64,000 bases of DNA from Pseudopithomyces maydicus (GCA_026873275.1 JANTUC010000018.1:558001-622000), one strand, 5' to 3'; shown: positions 48,158-60,101, counted from the stretch's first letter. The notes: generated by a model not told the origin, from the sequence alone. Program-made: numbers and translations.

Positions 48158-49016
48158 TCATTCCCCCGTGTTTGTTACTTTCAGCGGCATTTTGGTTTTC
48201 CCACGGCGAGTTGCACAAATCATATACCCCATTTCGGCGAGCTTGTTTGGAGCGTTTGCGTTGCTGGTTGTATAGTATGTCTGTTTCCCTTCTTAATGTA
48301 GTTACGACACTCGAAAAGCGAGGCTGGAGCGCGGCTCGAGGAAGCGGAGGAGCGACTGAGGTCGACAATGAGCTGTTCGAGACATGGACAGCGGTGGGTA
48401 GATGCGGGTACCGAGTCCTGGTAAGACTGGAGACGAGGGGACACGGGTGAAGGGAGATGAGAGAGGAGAGAGGAAGAAGAGGCAGAAGCCGGTAGCTGAC
48501 CCCGCTTAAAGATAGCATGCAGTATGCCACTGCACGGTCTGGTAGGTAGGAAGACAATCTCATTGTTAAGACATGCCTGCCTCCTTGAGTGGATCCCACT
48601 GATTCTCTCTTTCTTTTCCTTTTCCTCGTGACAGCGGTTAGAACGCTTGGGCTGGGGTGGCAGAGGGTGGTGATTTCCGTTTTGTGTTGTCTTGGGTGAC
48701 GGCAGCTGCCCTAACCATCGTTGGCTTCCGAGTCCTTGCCCTCGACCTCCCTCACTCCCTCCCTCTCAGCGTCCCATCTCCGTCTTCCATCCAGCCTCGT
48801 GCAACGAACATTTTTCTCCTTCTATTGACGAGCAGAGCGGAACAGCCGCCGTTGCTACTCTTTCTCCAGGCTCTTTTTTGACACATTGGAAAAAGTATCC
48901 TTTGTGTGCAGACCGCCGCACCGACTCCCCAACCAGCATCATTTAGCCTCAGCTGCACCGGACTCCTCTTTTTCTTCTCTCTCAGGGAATTCAGCTCGCA
49001 AAGCAGTCTTGATGCT
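48158..49016. other. Intergenic region between two uncharacterised genes
   Basis: 860 bases, with pyrimidine-rich tracts from about 48730 to 48990 typical of a leader. TTCTCTCTCAG at about 48975–48985 could be a leader-intron acceptor. No gene seen. Confidence 0.4.
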
Positions 49017-52000
49017 ATGTTGCCCCCAGACCGTGAGCTCAACGCCTCCGGGCGCAACAGTCGAGCATCCGAAATGTCTTCCGCATCGCGTGGGCCCTCA
49101 CGGGCTTCAGCAACAACAATGAGACAGGACGCACTTGCACCAGCTGTTGCCTCGATGCTGAGGACATCCACAGAGATGGGGAACCTCGGGACCTTCTCCA
49201 CAGATTCTATCATGCCAAACATGCCTCGAGCTCCACGGCGTGGGGAGCCAACTCTCGCCTGTCCATTGCATCTTCATCGCACAGCAACACCTCCAATCGG
49301 ACCGCGGCTCGACACCAACATTGGCCTTCGACAGCCTCTGCGGGGACTCGACATTCGAGAGAGAGCAATATGCCTCAGTATGTGGCTGATACACTCTCAC
49401 CCACCGTACTGAGCATTCCTGGGTCGTCTCCCTTCATCCCGCTCGCACGAGATCATAGGGATGCACACCATAGCCTCTCCATGACCATGGCAAACAATTC
49501 CGAGCCGTCATTTCGCTTGTCGAGTAATCGGTCACTGGCAAGTCTTCGTAGCCACGAGTACCCTCCTCGACCGAAATCCCCCTACATGTATCCTACTCGA
49601 CTTCGGAGACACGGTTACCGACCCTCCTCGCCAGCGCTGAGTGACACTGCTGGAATATACCCTCGACGTCGACATAGGTATACAGAACATGCTTTCCCGC
49701 CGTATCCGGGCCCCATGCGAATGCGTAGACCCTCCGATATATCGATGCGTCGTCCTCCTAGCCGTTCCCGAACGCCGGTGTATTATGGCAACTCACATCC
49801 AGATATACCTCCTGTGCCGCCACTCATGCCACATCGACATGCTGCATTGGAGCGTGAGCGCGAACAAAAGCTCCAGAAGTCGGATAGATCTGCATCGCAT
49901 AGATCCGGAAAGCATTCCATCTCGAGTGGATCCACCAATAGACGCTTTGACTCGGATGTTCCTTCTTCTGACTCCACGTCTCCCCCGACACCTAGAGATC
50001 ACGATATGCTCACGAGCCCTACTGGTACCCAGTCGGTGCCACGTAGTTTGTCCGGTATAGTGAACTACTACGACTATAGTGAACAATATGAGGACCAGGG
50101 GAGTGTAGAGCCTTCAGCTGCCACGATACCCACCGGCTTCGTTCGGCACATTAAGACAATCATTGAAGAGCGTGGAACGTCAGAGCCGGCTCTTAAAGGA
50201 AACAGTGTCTCTGCGTTAGGCCAGACAAGCAGTGATGTGGACGAGCTGATGCCCAATATTCCCGAGCTCCCGGCATCTCCGGTTCCCCGTCGTATCACGC
50301 GAGACCTGGTTCTGGCAGGACTTAGACCTGGTTCTTCTAGTGGTGAAGTGGAAACATCGGGGGCAACGGCAGAGATACGGAGTACGAATCAACCCACGGC
50401 CGACATTCAGCAAGAACAAACTGCCGCGCTTGCTGAAGTTGAACGGCGGGTCATGCAACCAACGCATGTAATGGAGATCAAGAATCGGCACAGCATTCTT
50501 TCGCAAGCGGGGTCGAGTGTGATGGACTCTTCTACGCTTGAATTTGCTGTTCGATGTTCAATTCCAATAGTGGCCGATAAGGGTGTTACTCTGGATATCG
50601 GAGATGAAACGAGGTCAGTGTGTGCCCCAGACATGGATCCAACCAGCGAAGACGGCATGACGGATCTTCTTGAGGGCTATCAACGGACAGAAAGCAAAGA
50701 GGGTGACCAAGGTGACCAAGGACAGCTCTATGACGATGAGCCTGTTGAAAAGAGGAGTAATCATGCCGCGAAATCATCGGACGAGCAGTCTTTCAAGTCT
50801 TGTACAGATGCGTTCAATGTTCCTGACGTTCCAATGGAGGAGGTTGATGCCAGATCGTCAAATTCGTGCAAAAACGTGTCGGACCGTGCGCTGCCATCCA
50901 AAGATTATGATGCAAAATCAGTCGCCCTTCCCCGTAATAAGTCCGTGTCGGCGTTGAATGCATCGTGGGCGCATTTCTCTGATTTGGAGATACCGAAAAA
51001 GAGGCCTTTCACGGAGATTCCATCTCCATCACCTTCAATCTTGGATCGGAAACCACTGCCATCAACATCGGACTTGAGTATATCCAAGGTCGTTGGTAGA
51101 TTGCGGACGAACACGAATTTGAGCTCAACCCAAGGGTCTGCGGGTGGATCTGTCTCTTCTTTCAAGGGACAAGGGCCTCATACACCGCCTGCTGTGCCAC
51201 TCAGAGAATCCGGCTCATCGAAAGAGACACACCAGTCTCGAAGCGTCACCAATTATCTGCTTAGATCGGTGCGACGCTTTGCTAGATCAAGTCCTAGTTC
51301 AACCTTGAAGCCTAGCAAAGAGCTTATGACTTCCAAACCTGAAGAGCTAGAATTCTTGAATGTTGGTGCCGAGATCCCTACACCACCTCCAATGAAGGAG
51401 AGAACCTTGACAGGAAATGTGACTGTTCCATCCGGTGTACCGCTAGCGATGCTGAAAGCACCACAGCGCGCTTTGAAAAAGGAACACGTTCTGCCACACC
51501 GACAATGCGAGACGATGGTATGTGGAATCGGAAAGGTACCGAAGTCAGATATAGTTCCTGGTGTCGCGACAGCTTCCTCCGTACGCCATTTGTCGCTCGG
51601 TAATCCGTCGTCTTTAATACCGGAAGCCTCTTCCATGTACTCAAATAGCTCTTTTACTGGACCTTGTCATCAGGCTTCTCCGGCTGTCAAACCGCAAACC
51701 CCGCAACAGCACCGCCGTGAGAGTCAGAGCACAACGCATCTGAGTTGGATATCTGGGGGCAATGCCATGTATCCACCTTCTATTGATCGACCTCGTGAGG
51801 CTCGAGACATCCAAGAGGATTCAACGACCGATCTGAGGCTTCCTGGGTCCCGCCACGCTGTGAACCCTCTCCCGGATCTGAAGGAGGAGTCACACGAGGA
51901 CTCAAGCTTGAACACGAGTGCTAGCAACTTTCGGCCCCTCGGTAGCAGTCAGCCCGCTGTCCATTGCATATCGACAGATGGTGTAGCCATTTCTCGAAGG

Positions 52001-53971
52001 CAGCCGTCGGTTCGGTCGTCGGGAAACAGCGTTTTCCAGCAAATGCACCTGCCCTCAATGAACTTCAGTAGCTTTGGGAGTTTTGATGACGCTTTAGAAC
52101 GTCGTGTATCACGATCACTGGACTTGGTGCCAGCTGTGCGAGCCGAGCTGGTTCGAATGGTAGCTCCACGGCCGGCGTCAGCTAGCGAGGATCGGGAGAA
52201 GTACAAGAGTGTGTTCGCTGGTCTTGACACCCCAGCAAAAACACCTGTAACTCGTCAGCATGCTAGCGATGAGCTCTGGATGCGCAGAACTCCCGATTTG
52301 TTGATGCGGGAAGTGGATTCGTTGACTATACCCTCTGTAAACGGTCTTACTACCCGATTGTCGGAGATGCTGCCAAAGCTGAAAGAGGCATTGGGTCTCG
52401 CACAAGCGGATGAGTTCCCAGACGAAGAGGGTATTATGGAGAAGGCAATGGAAAAGCTCAACGAGGTTGGACTACCGGCTCAGAAGCGGTCTTCGGCACG
52501 GCTACGGCCTGTCCCCGGCTCGCCGAATATGTTGGTGGTCGATGACGAAGTATTCAAGGAGATAATAGGGCCGAAAAAGGAAAACACTCCTGCAGCATGG
52601 AGTCTCAACCGAGATCACAGAGGGATGGGTGGTGGAAATATTGTTGCTCAAGGGGTCCAATCTTTCCAGCGTGAAGCACCTGCGTTGATAAGGAGCGGCG
52701 TCGTCGCCCGTGGCGGTACACGTGACGCCACAAGCGTAAACACAGTGGAGCTCGAGGCACCTTCCCCCTCTCACCTCCTCTGCAATAACTCCACCACTTT
52801 TCTACCTCGTACATTCTCGACCCCTTCTTCTCAGCCGTCTACTTGGTCTCCTCATTCTCAAGGCGATACGCCGACTGCAACAGACACGAGGCCCTGGAAC
52901 CTTGACAAGAATTATCCCTGGGCAACGGATCCGTCTGTTGACATTTCCCTACCTCCTCCTTCTGCCTCCAAGTATTCACCTCGTCCGGGGCCTTCTCACC
53001 TTCGCAATCGTCTTTCCAACGCCTCCACTGGATCAACAGGTACGTCTAGCCCATACGGCCCGACAGCTTCACACCCTGCACCGCAAGGTCCTACGGCGCA
53101 GTACTACAGTCTGTCCGTTGAGGGAAGTCGCTCTATAGAGCCTTCTGTAGTTGGCTTTGACGCGAGCGGCTACCCGATCGGCCCTGTGCGGGTACGTGAC
53201 GATGATCAGTCTCACGGCGCGGGTGAACGATATCCTACGTCTGCTCTTCCGCTGCCCTCAAACTTACATATTTACCCAGGCCAGGCGAGTAACTTCTCGC
53301 TTGAGACCTCTGACGACGAACTCGAGACAACATCAGCCCGCAAAACCTTGTTCAAACGCAGACCACGTCGTGCCACGCGGACGTCGGTCAACCGCCGCGA
53401 CTTCAGCCAAAGCCATATCCGAGAACTGCAAAACTCGCAAGCAGTCGGCGACAGCTCGCAACAACAGCCAGACAGCCTTCCTAATCGCTCACGTAGACAG
53501 ACCTTTACGGACGCTCAAGGGATGTCCAAGTTGATCTACATCGTCACGAAGTGTCGTCTCTCTGCCGCCAAGGGCTGGAATAAGATCCGCGATAAGATTT
53601 TGTGCTGCAGTGATCGCATTGAGTCCCCGAACGAGTCCTCGGAAGAGCCCCCGGAGGAGATCCCGAATGAGGCCCAATCCGTAGAAGTCACGGTTCCTGA
53701 GATTTCGCGCGCAAGTTCCTCCACCGACGAAACTCAAGTCCCCGACCGTGAGTCTCCCGAGCCAACTCCTGTCATTCGCGAGGGCCCGGGCCGCCGTTTT
53801 ACACCCGGACATCTTTTTACCTTTCCCGCATTCTTCACTACCGAGAACGACGGCACTGAGCGGGCGAGCGCATTTCAGTCCAACACTGCCCCGCCAGCTC
53901 GTACTCGTTCCACAGCGCCCGTTGACACACCCGGTCCATCCAAGGCGACTGGCCATTCAATCTCCAACTAG
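49017..53971 (+). CDS. Large intrinsically disordered Ser/Pro-rich protein, one frame break near the N-terminus
   Basis: The long frame ending at 53971 is open far upstream of its first ATG. Upstream it reads GANSRLSIASSSHSN, and this joins the frame beginning at ATG 49017 (MLPPDRELNASGRNSRASEM) through one missing base in the G4 run 49242–49245. The corrected product is about 1,651 residues. Almost all is low-complexity Ser/Pro/Thr/Arg, with many SP/TP and RRPS-type sites. Ordered islands are MPKLKEALGLAQADEFPDEEG–MEKAMEKLNEVGLP (about two-thirds through) and a C-terminal SKLIYIVTKCRLSAAKGWNKI that looks amphipathic. No catalytic domain is visible. It may be a phosphorylated scaffold; this is inference. 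I do not recognise a named family. Confidence 0.75.
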
Positions 53972-56156
53972 AATGCCTTTCCTTCTCTTTGAGCGCTTCG
54001 AGGGCAAGACATCTATTGGTATTGAATGTGTTCATTCAAGCGAGGCCGTTCAGCGCTTGAAGATGTGTCGAGGAACCTCAACCCAGCTAGTTGAGCTTTG
54101 CCCTCCTGCTTTTTGGATGAACGACCTCCACGAGCTCTCCTTTTCTAATTCTACTAAGGGCAGTCATGTTACCGGAGTCATTGCCAACAATGGTGGCAAA
54201 ACTGCTGCAGCGTCTCTCCGTGCACACCTTGACCGCCAGTCTACCTAGTTTTTGGGCGCGACTTCTCCCTAAACATTATGTTTCGTTTCTGCGAGCTAAT
54301 GTTTTTCTTTCTACGTCGGACGGCTCAAGGGTCATCGAACATACACTATACCTCGGGTTTGTTTTGCTTTTCTGAATTTCTCGACTTTCTCCACCGGTGC
54401 TTTTCATCAAATCGTCCTCCCCACAAAAACCAGTATAAGCAATGTTAAGTACTCTTTTAAGGAGTACATGACTTTTTTCTATCCGGAAATGATACCCTTG
54501 GATTCATTGGATGAAGCGAGATCTTTTCTTTCTGACGATTACGCTAATATTTCAATTGCCAACGGCTTTCCTAATTTCTTGATCATGCAGCCCGGTCTAT
54601 TGGGACGCACTTGTTCACTCCTTGAATACAGCTCAGATTCTGGGTTAGTGTCATCCGACGATTTTGGTCTCACAGGATCTTGGATTCCGGCCATTGACAG
54701 CGGTTCATTCCAAAAGTTTTTCTTTTCTCCCATACGCCTATCTGGTTCATTTCCCCTTTACGTTGGTCAGAGTACTGCCGATAGTATGACAGTACCTCCT
54801 GTTCATCTTTTTACTCTTCAGGACTGCGAACTGGATTTGGATCACTCCCGATTATGGTTCTGCATGCAACTGGATTTTGGCGTTTGTCGGATAGACACCT
54901 AATCCCCCTTAATCGACCTTTGACTTTCCTCATGAATTTTGATGGACATTTTCCCGGACGGAAGTGCCTTTGGTACTGCTTAGTAGGGTTATCGAAAGAG
55001 ATTGGGATTGGCAAGGCGTGCTTTGGGTTTGATATGCTCACAACGAGCCGGATTTCAAGGGACATGTTTTGTTTTGGCGTTGGGTTTCACTTCTTCTCAC
55101 GATGGGCTTTATGCTACATCTTACTGGAACATGTAGTCTCTAGTTGCTTGCCATATGCAGCCAAAAGATGACTTATCATACCATTCTTGCTTGCTCTGGA
55201 TATTATATGATAATGAAGATGATGGCGAGGTGTTACGCGGTAGGTTTCCAGCACTATTTTCTGTTTCCTCGTCTGGCGACCCACAGTCACAACCTGCCGC
55301 TTCCAAGGGACCTCGGTGCTCTTCAAATCCCATGCACAGGAAAATGACCAATGAGATTCAAAAGAATCCTTCACTACATACATACTCTCCAGCCTGGCCC
55401 AACGCCCAACCCAAAACTGACATCACACACCAACCGACCCATAACCCCAACCCCCTTTATCCTCCCTCCTCCACCTCCCAACCACGGCTCACCATCTCAC
55501 ATCCCCCGGTCTGACACGCATCAGATCCCCAACCTCGGCACCGCCGTACCGTACCGTACCATGGCGCAGCGCACCCGCTTCGGCGATGAGCGGCTCCACT
55601 CACGCAGCACGCATTACACATGCATGTGCCGTGCGGCGTTGCGGGTGGCACCGCGAACCAAACATCGCACCGAGGTTGTTGGAACGTCGGGGAGTGGATT
55701 GGCACGTGTGGAGGGGGCGTTTGGGGGTCTGGAACGTGGGGTGGGAATGGGTTTGGGAGCGGGTGTGGCTGTGGCTGTGTGGGTGGATGGTGGCGGGATT
55801 GAAGGGAGGGCACTGAGGTTCTGTGGTTCAGGATTGGGATCGGGTTCGGGTTCGGGGTCGGGGGTTTTACTGAATGGGGAGGAAGGTAGTGATGCGGGTG
55901 GTCATGGGGGTGGTGGGAGTTTGGTGCGCGAATGGGAGGTTTGCTTGACTTGGGTCGTGCGAGTCTTTGTGTGATGGTGGTTGTTGTGTGTATATAAACG
56001 GAAGGGGGTCTGGGTGGGAGACCTTTGACAAAATAAGAGTTTATTTCTTTTCTCTTTCTCGATTGGATCTAAGAATTATATGTACACATAGCTGTTGCAG
56101 ACAGATTCATTCCATTCTTTTTGACTCCAGACACGGCAGGTCGGATATTCACTACT
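53972..56156. other. Long T-rich intergenic region
   Basis: 2.2 kb. 54,250–55,200 is T-rich on the plus strand, typical of 3' UTR or noncoding transcript sequence. Open frames at 53973–54248 (91 codons), 54468–54902 (144 codons) and 55559–55974 (Gly/Val-rich) show no family features. Short simple repeats occur: CCGTACC-type at about 55545–55561 and GGGTTCGGGTTCGGGG at about 55844–55861. Confidence 0.4.
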
Positions 56157-57270
56157 ATGTCGGATCATTCTGCTCTCGCCCTTATTATCCCTCCCTCATT
56201 TCCTATGGACAGTAATACCACAGTATCAACTCAGTTGACGGTTCAGGGGGAAACATCTCTTTCATCACCGCTCACATACATCCCTCACGATATTCTCACT
56301 CCGCAACGACCTAGTCAATCAAATGCACACTTTACTCCTGGCAAAGCCTATCCTGCCCCCACTCCGCAAAAATCCCCGAAGTGGGGGATGTTCAGACGAA
56401 GCTTTGCTTGGAACACACCGCGAAGAAACAAAGCGCATGAGGACGAGGCCCCAAGTCCCAAAACGCTGAACACAAAGAGCAACCAAGTTGAAGCGTTCGA
56501 AATGGTGGAAACCGATGGGCGCGGTGCCCATACCGCTTCCAAACTTCCTTCTCCAGCCAATAGTCTACAATCATCAGCTCAAGTACGCAAAAGGAAGATG
56601 CAAGAACCGCATCCCGGACGGAGAGTCGATGTTGGAGACTGCGATGAGGTGTGCGAGGGTGATGACTTCGCGGTAGAAGATGAGGACGACGAATGGATGA
56701 TTCCAGTGCGCGAATACCATTTATTCCTCAGGTCGAGTCGCACAGCGGTCACAGGTTGGCGGACCCATGTTGTCGGGGACGCAATTACTACCGCGGGGCC
56801 AGCTATTGGCGGAGTAGCGGTAAATGGAAAAGGGGAGCGCGTAAATCATAGCATCGCCAACCTCCAACCTTTCCAAGATGAATCGCCCTTCCAACAAGGT
56901 CAGTCATTTCAATCCCCTCCCTTCTCCCTCTCACCCCTAACTATACGTCCACAAATACTCACCACCTCCCAGCCTCCGTCCTCTCTTCCTCTTCATCCTC
57001 CTCCTCCACAACAACAACACCCCAAACATTCCCCTCCCCCTCCCCATCCCATTAAACGACTTTCCCTCCCCACCCCTCGCCCGCGAAAACAGCAACGCGT
57101 CAACCCAATCATCGAGCAGCATGGCTTCCTTTATCTCGCACGTGCGCGAGTCGTTTGCGTTCCGGGGGTCGCAGGGCTGCCTGGAGAGCAGGAATAGAAC
57201 CGAGTATGGGGTGTTTGAGGATGAGGATGGGGCAGAGGGGGGTGGGCATGGTGTGGGAGCGGGGTTTTAG
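56157..57270 (+). CDS. Uncharacterised protein, C-terminus probably frame-broken
   Basis: Exon 1 (56157–56898) encodes 247 residues: a Thr/Ser-rich start, WGMFRRSFAWNTPRRNKAHEDE, an acidic stretch (EGDDFAVEDEDDEWM) and an ordered-looking segment VREYHLFLRSSRTAVTGWRTHVVGDAITTAG. GT–AG intron 56899–56972 is in phase. Exon 2 read as given stops at 57053–57055 (274 residues). One extra C in the runs at 57031–57045 would open LNDFPSPPLARENSN … MASFISHVRESFAFRG … TEYGVFEDEDGAEGGG to TAG at 57268–57270. That tail reads like protein, so the longer form is preferred. Family not recognised. The stop lies only 46 bp from transposon copy 2. Confidence 0.6.
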
Positions 57271-57307
57271 AGTCGAGTTTGAGGGGGGAGGGGAGGATGG
57301 AGATGTC

Positions 57308-57315
57308 ATGTGATT
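57308..57315. repeat. 8-bp target-site duplication of element copy 2, left member
   Basis: ATGTGATT directly abuts the element start ACAGTGGTCAATT and is repeated exactly at 58146–58153. Confidence 0.75.
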
Positions 57316-58145
57316 ACAGTGGTCAATTAACATTATAAAAACCTGTACAGGTTATGCCGACTCCAGCCACTAAGAGTAAACTAAATATAATAAATTTAAT
57401 AATTATAAGTAATAGAATAATAACTAAATAAAAAATAGTAAATATAATTAATAAGGGCGCGGTAAGCATATTAAGACAATAAAATAAATAGTAAATTTTA
57501 GTACTATAGAAGCTAAAAAGTATATAAAGCTTAAAAAGACCTACTTCTCTAATATACTTTATACTAGTAACCTTTTCCTCTATTAAAACCTAACTACTAT
57601 AGCTAAAGAGACGTATATTCTAATTATTAATAAAAATAGTAATCTATTTTTATACTATAATATTAAAAGGCTCAATACTATCACTATAAAGGAGTTTTTA
57701 AAAAGAAGTAACACTATCAGTAAAGGTAACTAAGAAAAGAAGAATATAGTAAAAAAAAAGTTTTAATAAAGAATAAAAATTTAAACTTTTAAAAGTCTAT
57801 CTTACTATTCTAGAGAGGTACTATAAATATATACCCCCCTATTATCTAATACTAACAGTACTTTATAAGTAATAGTATTAATTATAGTAAAAAGAAAGGG
57901 TATATCTAAAAGTAATATAAAACTTTTAATAAAATTACCAGCAACCTTGCCAAAGATCTTAATATAAATTATTTAAATTATAAGTAAAGGGAGGCTATAA
58001 TTAGGATTATTTAGTATAATAGAAAATAAATAGATAACTTTATAGCTCTAATAATAGAGAAATAATAGTAGTAGGCAGGCTCATCAATAAAATCACACGT
58101 CAAAATCTATATATAACGCAACGGCTCCGCATCGAAAAGCCTGTT
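57316..58145 (-). mobile_element. RIP-mutated non-autonomous DNA transposon, copy 2 (inverted), hAT-like
   Basis: 830 bp, AT-rich and noncoding, bounded by a perfect 8-bp duplication (ATGTGATT). In the orientation of copy 1 it starts AACAGGCTTTTCGATGCGG and ends GTTAATTGACCACTGT. The two ends share only ACAG at their tips, so terminal inverted repeats are very short. An 8-bp duplication and a CAGTG-type end fit the hAT superfamily. A perfect 14-bp palindrome (AACCTGTACAGGTT) lies about 25 bp from the right end. This copy keeps more G/C near its left end than copy 1, where TpG→TpA changes are common, so it is useful for reconstructing the ancestral element. Confidence 0.87.
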
Positions 58146-58153
58146 ATGTGATT
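58146..58153. repeat. 8-bp target-site duplication of element copy 2, right member
   Basis: ATGTGATT, identical to 57308–57315. Confidence 0.75.
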
Positions 58154-58659
58154 GTGGGTAGCCGCGGGGGAAAGGGAAGGGGAAGGGGAATTATTGTGTA
58201 TACTATGGTTGTGGCTGGCTTAATGGGAGGGTTTTGGAGACGTATTTGGTGGGATGTATGTATGTATGTGTGAGTTTGGTGTGAGATGCGATGGAACGAG
58301 ATGAGGCGAGACGAAATGTCAAGGTGATCTGATGTGGCACAAGACAAAGTGTACATAGAACCCGAGAGAAGAATAACGAGTTGCATGCATTCAAACAAGT
58401 GGATATCTACCCTGCTACGCAATCGAGTGGTGTACCATCAAAACAAAATGCGATATGCAAACAGAACCATGCCACGCCATGCTGTCGTCGTCAATAAGTA
58501 GACCAACAGGATTATATAGGGAAAAGGGGAACGGCAATTATGTAGGGTGCCGATATTATGCAATTAGGCTCGTTGGGAATGACAGGACAACAGAGGGTAT
58601 GGTGGGTGACTCTCCAGACTGTATGTATGTAGGTGGCGGCTACGCGGCGGACGGACGCC
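58154..58659. other. 3' region of the tyrosine phosphatase gene
   Basis: About 500 bases between transposon copy 2 and the phosphatase stop. ATGTATGTATGTATG-like simple sequence occurs at about 58254–58270 and TGTATGTATG at about 58620. No gene seen. Confidence 0.4.
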
Positions 58660-60101
58660 TCACGCATCGTCCTTGTCGACGTCGATGTCGGCATCGAAAA
58701 GCTCGGCCTCGCTCTCGACCTTCTCTTCCTCGTCTTCCTCGTGTTGCTTCTGCGACTTTTGCCGCTTGAGTCGAGGGCCCTCCTGCCCCTCGGAAAGTCT
58801 GCGTCCAACGCCCAGCCTCTCCGCCTCTTCGGGATGCTGGCTTATCCATCGGTCGCGCCACCGCTCCTTCAGCAAATCGTATATGAAGACGAACTGGGCC
58901 TCGCTTTGGACCATCATCATGCGCTGCTTTCGCATGTTGCTGACGACAGTGATGACGGGGTCCTCGTTGTCTTGCACTTCATCGAGGCTACCTTCTTCCA
59001 GCTCTTGTAGTAGCCAGTCTAGTGCAATGAATGTTCCGCTGCGGCCCACGCCCGCGCTACAATGTACGATGCGAGGGTTCGTCTCGTCGTCCGTGTTCTT
59101 CTCTCGGCTGAGGTCGATCAGACGGAGGAGGGCGTCTCGGTCGTCACCTTGTGGGACGAGGAAGTCGGGCCAGCCGGCAAATAGGAGGTGCCATGTCTTT
59201 TTTGATTCGCTGCCGTCCTCGGTTGTCATGTCCAGCTCTCTGACCTCTGCGCGCACGTCTTCGCGGTCCTCCAAGCTTGTGAGCTTGAGCTCGTGGATGA
59301 AACCGTCCTCATATTCGTTCTGGGGGTTCAAGGGTAGGATAGGGGCTTCGATTGATTCGGGGTAGTAAGGAAAGCATTTGTCGCGGGCGGCCTCGGTGGT
59401 CTGGGTGAGCATCACGACGACGGCAGGGCTGGTGGTCTCGTGCCAGACCATGCGCCAAAAGTGCGAGTAGGTGTCATGCCTGGGGCCCTACGGGAAGATT
59501 AGGAGGTGGACTATATGTAGGGCTAGGATCAAGCATACCTGAGTCGCTATGTACCGCAACACCTTGTTGGACTTGGTCGAATGCAGCACCACGGGCGAAG
59601 CATTGATATAATCGTTCAGTCCTTCGGGCACCTTTAATCGAACGCGGTTCCCCTGGTACGGATCGACGTTCACGTAGCGGTTCCGTTCCCTCATCTCGTC
59701 GCCATTGCAGCGTGCCCAGTAGGATGGTTGTTCAGCATCTCCCTGGGGGTTCTGGTTGGCCTCGCGCGGGCGCTGGCGGGATTCCCTCTCGATGTCAAGA
59801 AACTTTTGGTGTATATCTGCGCAACGTTAGCCTACTAGTCTCGGGCAGTTGGAGGTCCAGTCTACCTGCCTGCTCTGCTCAACTTCAAGAAGGCGGGGTA
59901 TGGGGCAAGATCCAGCGCCGGCTGCTGTATATCCGGCTGTGGTTCGGCTGGATGAGGTATGACGAGGCTCGGGGCGCTCACGGAAGAGGGGGTCATGTAG
60001 GGCGTGTCGATGGGAGAGACTTCTGTCCGGGCGCTGTCTTTGCTCCGCGAACGCTTCGAGGACGAGGGTGACGGCGGCACCTGCAGCGAGTTGGACGACA
60101 T
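58660..60101 (-). CDS. Non-receptor protein tyrosine phosphatase (fungal PYP/PTP1 type)
   Basis: Exons 60101–59870, 59816–59539 and 59487–58660 give 445 residues. Phase holds only if the first intron uses a GC donor (GCAG|GCAGGT), yielding LSRADIHQKFLDIE; the nearby GT donor would put a stop in frame. The PTP domain has RNRYVNVDPYQGNRVRLK, DYINASPVVL (substrate-recognition loop), HDTYSHFWRMVWHE, the WPD loop in FAGWPDFLVPQGD and the P-loop VHCSAGVGRSGTF with nucleophile C313. Q-loop-like MVQSEAQFVFIYDLL follows. The C-terminal tail is Glu/Lys/Asp-rich (EEDEEEKVESEAELFDADIDVDKDD). Such enzymes dephosphorylate MAP kinases in yeasts; the substrate here is inferred. Confidence 0.92.

Noticed and set aside
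53973..54902. Open frames of 91 and 144 codons after the large disordered protein
   Set aside because: They lie in T-rich 3' sequence, show no family motif and have composition typical of chance frames. The first ATG overlaps the end of the upstream gene.
55559..55974. Gly/Val-rich frame starting MAQRTRF
   Set aside because: Low-complexity GGT/GTG sequence with open frames on both strands; no ordered segment or intron support.
32606..57315. A programmed or past inversion of the 25-kb segment between inverted repeats
   Set aside because: Copy 2 retains a perfect 8-bp duplication on both sides, which a single recombination between copies would have destroyed.
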